From NCBI GenBank assembly GCA_002309615.1, contig DBXT01000056.1, positions 1 to 64,000 of the forward strand: a DNA stretch of 64,000 bases. Direction: 5' to 3'. A program made the translations under genes and the position numbers. The notes beneath the pieces are model-generated. The model was not told the origin of the DNA. It saw nothing but the letters and a program-made list of their open reading frames with translations, and did no database searches. The DNA comes from Bacteroidales bacterium UBA1205 (GTDB taxonomy: Bacteria > Bacteroidota > Bacteroidia > Bacteroidales > WCHB1-69). Shown here piece after piece: positions 45,023-54,200 of the stretch (the first letter of the stretch is position 1; every line of letters starts with the position of its first letter).

Positions 45023-46120
45023 ATGGAAAAAAAACGCGGAATAGGTCTACCTGTAAGAATAGTGATGTTAATACTCAACGGGTGTTTTATCGCCCTATTG
45101 TTGCTATCCTACTTGTGCCAACTGCTGAATCCTCATACTTTTCCCAAACTCAGCATCTTTTCCATATTATATCCTTACACACTCATTATCAATATTCTAT
45201 TTATTATCTATTGGGCTATTACAAAAAACAAACATGCATTTTGGTCCATTATAGCCATCGTTATAGGCTGGTCCAATGTAGGCAAATTTGTTCAGTTGAA
45301 AGCCACTCCCCTGCCTGAAAACACACAAAGCACGAAAATTATGAGCTACAATGTTCATGTAATGGGCGTAGATAACCATAGCATTCATCAAAAAGACAGT
45401 ATCATCTCTTTTTTGGCAGAAGAACAACCCGATATTATATGCTTGCAGGAATTTTACGACCGCAAGGAAAAGAATATGCAACAAATCATCGGCCAAGCCG
45501 ATATCAAATATTTTTACAAATCCACTTGTGTTACAGAGGGCAATGATACATACGGACTTATAACATTCAGTCGATATCCCATTATTGACCACGGTGATAT
45601 CCATTTTGACAATTCCGTAGGCAATCATGCGTCTTATATAGATATCAACGCAGGAGATGATACGCTTAGAATATATAACATACACTTACAATCCATGCAT
45701 TTTGCCAATACAGACTATTCTTTTGCCCGACAAGCCACCAAACCTTCCGGCATGACTTCCGATGAATTCAAACAAGGAAGTAAAGCATTGGCACGTAAAG
45801 TAGTAAGCGCATCTGTTAAACGAAGTGAACAGGTGAGCGTTCTGCTGCAGCATATACTATCCTCACCCTATAAAACCATATTATGCGGTGATTTCAACGA
45901 CACTCCTTGGTCTTATGCCTATCGCCAACTCAGGGGAAAAGGAAAAGATGCTTTTGTAGAAAGCGGAAAAGGATTCGGAAATACTATGACTATCAACAAA
46001 TTATTCTCATTTCGCATAGATTATATATTACTTCATCCCGACCTTTGTGCCTACGAATACCTCACATCCCGCACAGGATATTCTGACCATGAATGTATTA
46101 TGACGAATATTACATGGTAA
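45023..46120 (+). CDS. Membrane-anchored endonuclease/exonuclease/phosphatase-family protein
   Basis: 365 residues from MEKKRGIGLPVRIVM at 45023. Two to three N-terminal membrane segments (about 10-90) are followed by an EEP domain. Catalytic signs are IMSYNVHVMG, IICLQEFYDR (metal-binding Glu), LCGDFNDTPWS and GYSDHECIM (catalytic His). The domain faces the periplasm if the topology follows other members of the family. The substrate (nucleic acid, phospholipid or other phosphodiester) cannot be named. One base separates it from the second rhomboid gene. Confidence 0.88.
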   Translation: MEKKRGIGLPVRIVMLILNGCFIALLLLSYLCQLLNPHTFPKLSIFSILYPYTLIINILFIIYWAITKNKHAFWSIIAIVIGWSNVGKFVQLKATPLPENTQSTKIMSYNVHVMGVDNHSIHQKDSIISFLAEEQPDIICLQEFYDRKEKNMQQIIGQADIKYFYKSTCVTEGNDTYGLITFSRYPIIDHGDIHFDNSVGNHASYIDINAGDDTLRIYNIHLQSMHFANTDYSFARQATKPSGMTSDEFKQGSKALARKVVSASVKRSEQVSVLLQHILSSPYKTILCGDFNDTPWSYAYRQLRGKGKDAFVESGKGFGNTMTINKLFSFRIDYILLHPDLCAYEYLTSRTGYSDHECIMTNITW

Positions 46121-46309
46121 TGCTATTACGTTTGTAAACATCCCCTTTTGTGACTACTCTAAATCGGACTTGCAAAAATACAATTCTTGTTCGTGATAAA
46201 TATTTAGGCTTCTAAAAATCCATTATTCTTTGATACATAAACAAAAACTTTTGCATTTTACCTGAAGCCGGTGCCGACACTGATACTATAGTCAATAAAG
46301 CGAAAATAA

Positions 46310-49300
46310 CTACTCACCACTCACTACCGTTACAGAACCATTGAGTATAATAGCATTATTATTTGACATCGGTACTGCATTTACCACCCAGTAATACACG
46401 CCGTCGGCGACTTTTTTTCCTTGCATATCTTTTCCGTTCCACCAAAAACTATTGTCATAATCGGGACAATTGGGAGCGGAACAATTGTTTTTCCACACCA
46501 TGGTTCCCCATCGGTTGTAAATAGTGATGCTTAATTTATCAAAATAACCATTGTCGGATAAAGGTTTAAACACACAAGGCTGCCAGTCGCAAATGCCGTT
46601 AGGAGTGAAAATATTAGGAAAATCCAAACCTTCCAACACTACTACGGGATGTATTACCGTATCTTCACAATCGTAACTATCTATTATCTTCAACATCACA
46701 TTGAACTCCCCTGATGCTCCGACATAAGTATGATTAGGATTGCGGGTAGTATCTGTTTGGTTATCATCAAAATCCCAAAACCATGATTTTATGTAACCAT
46801 TCATGGCAGTAGACAAGTCGGTAAATTGAATGGGATCACCGTATTTGCACACCCACGGATTAGCATCAAATTCTGCTACCGGCGGCGGGAAATTGACCAC
46901 ATTAACTGTATCATAATAGGTGGTGATACATTGAGTATTAACAAACCTTACCTGCACTTCATAACTATAACTACCGCTTGCAGCAAATGACCGTTGATAC
47001 GGATATTCGGTTGCCTGGTCACCGTCACTAAACGTCCAGGAAAATTGAGATATAGAGTCTGCATACGTGCTATCTCTTAATTGGAACACTGCCTCCGACA
47101 GACCGCAATTGGAAATGGTGTCAGGAATAAAATCCAACAATGGTAAATCCGCTACATGCAATGTATGGGTGATGATACTATCACATTGTTTGGCATATAC
47201 ATGCATAGACACATTATAATCTCCTCCTTGCGAGTACATGGTATTTCCGTGAAAACTATTGGATGTGCCGCCATTACCAAAATTCCACCATACGGAATCA
47301 ATACCGGTAGTAACGGGATCGGTAACGGAAGTATTTATCAATTGCACGGCTTCGTTGGGGCAATATATGCTATCTGTGATATAATCGGCATTGAGCTGAA
47401 TGGCCCATATGGTATCCTTACCACGCCATTCATATACGCACTGTTCTATTTTTCCATTATGATTAGTCCATTTAATCAAATAGAAATAAGGCACATATGG
47501 TTTGGGAAGTGTATAGGTAAAAGAACAGGTATCATTCACCGAATTACCGCCTTTAATAATTATGTTGGCCCCGTCCGGATTCACCATAAAAGTATCGGCA
47601 TTGGTAATATTCGGGGTAAACACCACATCCAAATCGGTACATCCGGAAAGTGGAGTATAGGTAAAATCGCCTATAGGGCCGTCGATGAATACATATTGCG
47701 GCATAAACAAAGTGTCTTCACATCCTATATTATCCCTTACTCTAAGGGTGATGTCATAATATCCGGCATGGCTGTAATGATGTATCACAGTGTCCATTTC
47801 ATTACCTGCCACTTCATTGGCGCTACCGCTTGCACTATCGCCGAAATTCCATTGCCACCACACCACATTGCCCATAGAACTATCTTGAAAAGTGATGGTA
47901 CGTCCTACGGAACTCGGACAAGGATACACATGACCCGTATCGGTGAAATGAGCGGCAACATTAGACATATAAATGGTATCAAAATACACTTCATGGCAGT
48001 CCACATCTTCACAGGTTACGGTAAGACTCACTATGATGGTATCCATACCGGGGTTATAATTATAATGATGCGACACACCTTTATTTCCGATGGTTACAAG
48101 AGTTGTACTATCGCCAAAATCCCATAAACATATAAAATTAGTATCGTTTGAAGGGTCTATATAAGAGTGATTGGAAAAACGGACATCATCTGTATTGCAA
48201 ATCACATGCTTGTCGGGAACAAATTCAGGTACCACCTTTTTTATCAACACATAACCTAGAGAATTGATAGTGGTCTCACAATCATATTCATTAACAATTG
48301 TCAAACGCACATTGTAATACCCGGCAGTGGTATCGGATACAAATACAGAATTTTGCGCATACGAGGTGTCATCAAAGATTATCCACCTATAATCGGTAAT
48401 AATGGTACTATCGTAAGGAGCATCGGTATAGGATTCATCAATAAGATAAAAGGTGTCAGGTCTGTTAGCACAAAACACTTCATTACGCATATGGAAATCT
48501 ATACTGTCAGTGCTGGACTTAAAAGCTGCTTTGCTTGCCGGACGGACATATAAATCAGTCGGATAAGTACGCTCACACCCTACACTGTCAACATCATAAA
48601 TTACTCCGGTATAAACAGTACCGCTTTTTAATTGAGAAGAATTTAGTTCGTGATGATTTTTATAACTGAATTGAATGCCCTTCCATTCAATCTCATCGGC
48701 AGAATCTTGTACGTTATGCAAAGTAAATCCCCAAGCTAACAGCGGCATATTGCACAATGACGAATCATACAACGTATACCTGTTCCCTTTGCAAATGCTA
48801 AGCGAATCTGAAACAGAGGGCTCCACCACCGATATGATAATCGCTTTATAAGAAGTATCTTCACAATATTTACATCTATTATAGGTGGGACTATAAATAT
48901 CTATAGAGTCATCATTAATGGCAATAATGGTATTATAAAAATAGCCCTTTTGAGTCCATAAGGCATTATTTTTTGCTTGACGAAAATCGTTGGTAACGGC
49001 ACTATCAGGATCAATAAGTCCGGTAGTGGTTTGTTGCGATAATATAGGATCATCGCCAAAATACCATTGAGCCGCGGTAGCCTCTCCGAGAGGATAATAT
49101 ACAGGCTGAAACAACACTTTGGATTTATCACACAATAGGTAATCCACAGGGGAAGGAAGTGTATGTTCATGGTCTATCCCCGGAGGACATATATACGCCA
49201 CAGAATCAAACATTACCGTATCGGACGGACAATTATAATGAGTGGCTACCAACGCTAACCTTTGTAATCCCAAATGCGGCACCTTCACTTTAGGTCCTTT

Positions 49301-51121
49301 GGGGATAATAAAATCCTCCGGATAATCGGGGTCAAACCACACATATCTGTTATGTTTTGCCCTAGCCACCAAATTACCATTGCTGTCCAATGAATCGTAC
49401 ATATTCAAATCAAACGAAAAATTGGCATAACAATCTTGTACAAAATTATAGGTAAAATTCACCAAGGGTTTATATCCGAATTCGTAAGCTTCTTCATGAT
49501 AAATCAAACAAGAATCTTCTACGAACACACACATAACATATTCTCCCGTATCATAATGATGACATATGGTATCAAAATACGAAAAATGATATAGCATGGT
49601 AGTATCATTCAAATTATTTTCATAATCCCAATATATGGTGAGATTCATATCCATAGAGTCTTTTTGGGGAGAATAAAAATTATAGAAGCATACTTCATGC
49701 GGTCCGCACATATCCGTGGAATCAGTAATTGCTTTCCAGTGCACTTCCGGTGGATCTACACAATAATTCTCTCCGACTACCGGCAACACACAGCCATAAG
49801 GAGTGGTAATAATAGCAAATACACTATATGGATGAAGGCAAGATATATAATGATCATAATGCCTTTTTACACGATTTCCTTGTAAGGTATCTTCGTCCCC
49901 AAACATCCATAAAACATTTTCCAGACCAAAATCTTCATCGTATAAATATTGGCTGGTATTGGTAAAAGTGAATTCAAAATTAGGGAAACATCCGGTTAAA
50001 TCAACTTGTATGCTTGCCGAATCAAGTTCGTAAATATGAATAGGTATGGTATCGTAACCCACACACCCGTCGGCAGATGTTGCCGTAAGATAGATAGTTT
50101 TCTCTCCTCTGTCAAAATAATCATAGGTTATTCCCTTATTGGTGGAAATATAATTATTGCTATCTATATTCCATGTATAGGTAGCACCTTTATCCATTCC
50201 CATTAACAATACCGATGCCGGCACGTAGCAAAATATGGTATCGGACACCGTAATGGTAGGCTTGAAAGAATCTATGCGTATTTTATTCTTATAGGTAACC
50301 GTATCCGCACACCCGTAAGGAGAGTGGGCTATAAGCGTAACATCGTAAGAAGCCGATTGGTTGCCGACAGCATAAGTATGAGTAGGTGATTTTGCATACG
50401 ACATGGAATTATCGCCGAAATGCCAAATATAGGTATTGCTGTCTACATCTGCGCTGGTATTGGTAAAATGTACCAAAGCATTATTTTTGCCTACGCAAAA
50501 AAAGGTGTCGATGGTGGTAAAGTCAGCTTGAGGTGTTCGTCCTACTGCAATATAATCGGTGAAACTGACTATGCTATCACATCCGTTAGTATCTACAACA
50601 GTAAGTGATACATTATATCTTTTGGTAACATTATTGGTATAATAATGAAATGGAGCCACTTGGGTGGATGACAAGCCATCACCGAAATCCCAGAAAAAGG
50701 AACGAGTACCGTTAGATTGAATGATGACGGGTGAAAATTGTATACCTTCTCCTGCACAAATGCTGTCATCGGTGGCATAAAAGGTAAACGCCGGTTTGAT
50801 ATATACGTCTATTGTCTGCGTTGCTGTATCTTTAATATTACCGGCAAAAGTAACAATAAGCGTAATGGTATAGGTTCCGGGGTTATCATACGGGTGCTGA
50901 GGAGAAGGTGAAACCTGAGTATAATGGGTGGTATTATCGCCGAAATCCCAATCTACAGCTATTATATTGCCAATGCTTGTATTGGTAAATGTGGCGGTAG
51001 AGGGAACACATTTGGTATTTTGGATGACGGTAAAAGAGGCCGTTTGTGCATATGATGCACATACATATAGCAATAAAAATGCCATTAAACAAACACCTCT
51101 TTTTTCTATTGACCGCCTCAT
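46310..51121 (-). CDS. Giant PKD-repeat surface protein with T9SS type B sorting domain (copy 1)
   Basis: 1603 residues. Signal peptide ends near SYAQ (about 26). About a dozen PKD-like domains follow, each with a WDFGD-type core (VDWDFGDNTTHY, FFWDFGDGLSS, CLWDFGDSTTLV, WQWNFGDSASGS, FSWTFSDGDQAT, WFWDFDDNQTDT). The last 105 residues (LDFPNIFTPNG to the end) are a gliding motility-associated C-terminal (type B, CHU_C) sorting domain. That domain directs T9SS export and surface release. The domain has a Cys-containing insertion (NNCSAPNCPDYDNSFWW). It is paralogous to the next gene over its whole length. Likely an adhesin or extracellular structural protein; the ligand is unknown. Confidence 0.9.
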   Translation of the reverse strand: MRRSIEKRGVCLMAFLLLYVCASYAQTASFTVIQNTKCVPSTATFTNTSIGNIIAVDWDFGDNTTHYTQVSPSPQHPYDNPGTYTITLIVTFAGNIKDTATQTIDVYIKPAFTFYATDDSICAGEGIQFSPVIIQSNGTRSFFWDFGDGLSSTQVAPFHYYTNNVTKRYNVSLTVVDTNGCDSIVSFTDYIAVGRTPQADFTTIDTFFCVGKNNALVHFTNTSADVDSNTYIWHFGDNSMSYAKSPTHTYAVGNQSASYDVTLIAHSPYGCADTVTYKNKIRIDSFKPTITVSDTIFCYVPASVLLMGMDKGATYTWNIDSNNYISTNKGITYDYFDRGEKTIYLTATSADGCVGYDTIPIHIYELDSASIQVDLTGCFPNFEFTFTNTSQYLYDEDFGLENVLWMFGDEDTLQGNRVKRHYDHYISCLHPYSVFAIITTPYGCVLPVVGENYCVDPPEVHWKAITDSTDMCGPHEVCFYNFYSPQKDSMDMNLTIYWDYENNLNDTTMLYHFSYFDTICHHYDTGEYVMCVFVEDSCLIYHEEAYEFGYKPLVNFTYNFVQDCYANFSFDLNMYDSLDSNGNLVARAKHNRYVWFDPDYPEDFIIPKGPKVKVPHLGLQRLALVATHYNCPSDTVMFDSVAYICPPGIDHEHTLPSPVDYLLCDKSKVLFQPVYYPLGEATAAQWYFGDDPILSQQTTTGLIDPDSAVTNDFRQAKNNALWTQKGYFYNTIIAINDDSIDIYSPTYNRCKYCEDTSYKAIIISVVEPSVSDSLSICKGNRYTLYDSSLCNMPLLAWGFTLHNVQDSADEIEWKGIQFSYKNHHELNSSQLKSGTVYTGVIYDVDSVGCERTYPTDLYVRPASKAAFKSSTDSIDFHMRNEVFCANRPDTFYLIDESYTDAPYDSTIITDYRWIIFDDTSYAQNSVFVSDTTAGYYNVRLTIVNEYDCETTINSLGYVLIKKVVPEFVPDKHVICNTDDVRFSNHSYIDPSNDTNFICLWDFGDSTTLVTIGNKGVSHHYNYNPGMDTIIVSLTVTCEDVDCHEVYFDTIYMSNVAAHFTDTGHVYPCPSSVGRTITFQDSSMGNVVWWQWNFGDSASGSANEVAGNEMDTVIHHYSHAGYYDITLRVRDNIGCEDTLFMPQYVFIDGPIGDFTYTPLSGCTDLDVVFTPNITNADTFMVNPDGANIIIKGGNSVNDTCSFTYTLPKPYVPYFYLIKWTNHNGKIEQCVYEWRGKDTIWAIQLNADYITDSIYCPNEAVQLINTSVTDPVTTGIDSVWWNFGNGGTSNSFHGNTMYSQGGDYNVSMHVYAKQCDSIITHTLHVADLPLLDFIPDTISNCGLSEAVFQLRDSTYADSISQFSWTFSDGDQATEYPYQRSFAASGSYSYEVQVRFVNTQCITTYYDTVNVVNFPPPVAEFDANPWVCKYGDPIQFTDLSTAMNGYIKSWFWDFDDNQTDTTRNPNHTYVGASGEFNVMLKIIDSYDCEDTVIHPVVVLEGLDFPNIFTPNGICDWQPCVFKPLSDNGYFDKLSITIYNRWGTMVWKNNCSAPNCPDYDNSFWWNGKDMQGKKVADGVYYWVVNAVPMSNNNAIILNGSVTVVSGE

Positions 51122-51191
51122 CTATGCATAAGATGAAAAATTATTGATTTTTGTTGCCTGCATCGCAAAAAAATATCACTTTTTATACCAA

Positions 51192-51229
51192 AAAAGGTAT
51201 CATCCAGTAATAGTTGGATGATACCTTTT
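51192..51229 (-). terminator. Strong hairpin terminator between the two PKD genes
   Basis: A perfect 15-bp stem (51192-51206 with 51215-51229), an eight-base loop, and a run of six Ts on the minus strand (four of them inside the stem). It lies 15 bases after the stop of the upstream PKD gene (51245), so transcription into the downstream copy would need readthrough or its own promoter. Confidence 0.9.
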
Positions 51230-51244
51230 ATTCATTCACAATCA

Positions 51245-54200
51245 CTATTTTGTTCCGCCTATCACGGTTACAGAACCATTGAGGATGATAGTGTTGGTTT
51301 CGGACAATGGCATACCGTATACTACCCAATAATATACGCCATCGGATACACGGCTGCCTTGTTTATTACGTCCATCCCACCAGAAATCGGTGCCCGGGCT
51401 GGGACAATTAGGATCGGTACAACTGTTTTTCCATACCAATACGCCCCATTTGTCATATATTTCCATCTTGAATTCTTTGAAGAATCCTTTATCTTCAATA
51501 GGACGGAATACACATGGTTCACCGCCTACGGTAGCATCAGGTGTAAGCACGTTCGGGAACGACATACTTTCTGTTACCAATACTTGTTTTTGAACCGTGC
51601 TCTTACATCCGTATTCATCCGTAACCACTAAAGTAACGGTGATATATCCGGAAGTGTTTTCATAAATATGACTTGGATTTTGTTCAGTTGAATCCACTTC
51701 ATCATCACCGAAATCCCATGACCATTTCACCAATTTACCGTCACCTTTGGTAGAAGCATCTATGAAATTAAATGTTTCTCCCGCATTTGCTTCCGTAGGT
51801 GTAGGTGTAAAGTCGGCAACAGGTGATATGTAAGCAAATATCACAACTGTATCGGTATAACGCTTTACACAATTTTTAGGTACAAAGGTTATATCCACAT
51901 CGTAAGTGTAATTACCGGATTGAGCAAACTCTCTGCTTGCCGGATGTCCTTCCATGGTTTCACCATCGCTGAATGTCCATTCATATTTGGATATTCTGGA
52001 CATTTGCAAAGGCGTAATGGTGCTGGAATCAACGGTGAACACCACTTCCAAACCATCACATGCCTTGGCTGTATCAGGTATAAATTTCACATCGGGTATT
52101 TCTATCACCTCTATATATTTGCTGGTGGATTTAGCACAAAGTTTGGAATATCCTGTAACGGTTACCTTATAGAAACCGGCAGAATCGTATTGAGTTTGTC
52201 CGTTATCCATAGTTGTGGTATCACCACCTTCATAGAATGTCCAAGTGGAAGAGTCCAGCGCTAAAATTCCCGGTTGAACAACAGTAGTATTATTAAATGT
52301 AATAGGCACTTGAGGACAATACAAGCTGTCTATATCAAAATCGGGTTTCATTTCTATTGCCCATATAGTATCTTCGCCGAGCCATTCCACTACACAACGT
52401 TCGCGGTTACCATTGTTGTTGGTCCATTTTATCAATGTGAAGAAAGGAATATATGCACCGGGAACCTTATAAGTATTACGCACCGTATTGTTAACGGCAA
52501 TACCGGAACGGATTACCTGGGTAGCTCCATCAGGGTTGATGATAATACTGTCGGTATTGGTAATGGTAGGTTGGAATGCTACTGTCAAATTTACACAGCC
52601 TGATAGCGGAGTGTAAGTAAAATCACCGGCAGGACCATCTATAAAGAAGTAGCCTACATTATAAGATGTATCGGTACAACTTGCGTCATCGGTTACTATA
52701 TAAATCACATCATAAGTTCCGGCAGAGTGATACAAGTGCAAAACGGTATCCATTTTGCTACCCTCTGCATGATTAGCCGAACCGCTTGCGGTATCACCGA
52801 AATTCCATTCGTAATAAACGATGTTACCTTGAGAATTATCATAGAAACTTGCATTGATACCCGTGCTTCCCGGACAAGGATAATTATGTCCGTTATCGGT
52901 GAATGCCGCTATAGGACGGGTTATGCATATAGAATCGGTGAAAGTGGATGAGCAATCCATACCATCTGCCTCACAAGTTACCGTAACGGCAATACAATTC
53001 ATCACATTAGGTAAATCGTAAGTGTGAGGAACCACTTTTTGTGCTTGTGTGGAAGTGGAAGTAATGGTTTGTGTATACACAGGAGAACCATCACCAAAAT
53101 CCCAACGGCATGTTAGAGTGGTATTCTTGTTATATGACTTAGGAAATACTTCCGATGTATTGGTAAAAGGAACCGGTGTTTTGTTGCAATAGGTCTTTTT
53201 GGTGGTGGTAAAACGAGCATCCACCATGTTTACCAATACATATTCGGGGAATTCTATGGTTGAGTCACAACCATATTCGTTAATAACCGTCAATTTAAGG
53301 TCTTTCAAACCATAAATGGTATCTACCAAAGCCGGATTTTGCAAATGAGAAGTATCTTTTCCAAGTACCCATTCCCAACCTGTAATACGCAAGTTTTCAA
53401 ACGGGAACGGAGAGAACGATGCATCTTTCAAATACAATGTATCAGGATTATTCAAACACAATGTGTCTCTACCGAAATAATAGTTGGATTTGGTACGGCT
53501 GGATACAAATGCCGGAATACTCTGAGGATATACATTGACTATCAATGTATCGTTAAATATACATTTACCATAAGCAGATGTATCTTGTAATACAGCTACA
53601 TAACTATTGGGGTAATAGAACTTAACCCATGTACCGCCTATAGGTGGTCGTTTACTTGCCACAGGTTTGTATCCATGGGTAGGATACATCTCATTGAGTG
53701 GCCATGCTACATGATTCGGATCTGCTGCCGAGATAAAGGAGAATCCCCACAATTCATGTGAAACGCAATTAAGCACTTCGGTGGAATCCCAAAAACGAAT
53801 ACTATCACCTGCACACACATACACATTTTCACTTCCCATATCGGTGGTAAAATTCATTCTATAGGGGGATATTAAAAATACTTGTTGAGTTTCATCGGTA
53901 CAATATCCGCAACGATTGTAAGTCGGGCTGGTAGAATCCAAGGAATCGGTATTTTCTGCCCACAAGGTAGCTATAATCACACCTTCCAAATTACACAGGT
54001 AGCCCGGTTCTGCACCACCGGTGTCACAATAATAGAACGATGGATCCGGATCGGTCGGCAACAAAGTGTCCGTCCATGTTTGTTTGTATTTACCATCGCC
54101 AAAGCCCCAACGATATGCTGTACCCAAACAATTGTCATGTGTTTTGGCAAATTGTACGTTAATAAAATCACAATATTCAGGAGGTGTACCATCCATATCA

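Noticed and set aside
46121..46309. Possible small gene or RNA with the -7 match at 46172-46180
   Set aside because: The element points antisense into the convergent EEP gene. The spacer holds only a roughly 30-codon frame without support and no stable hairpin.
47156..48127. 323-codon open frame on the plus strand opposite the first PKD gene
   Set aside because: It is the antisense shadow of a repetitive coding region; its translation is rich in Ile, His, Tyr and Gly with no signal, domain or start context. The same applies to the long plus-strand frame at 54749-55444.
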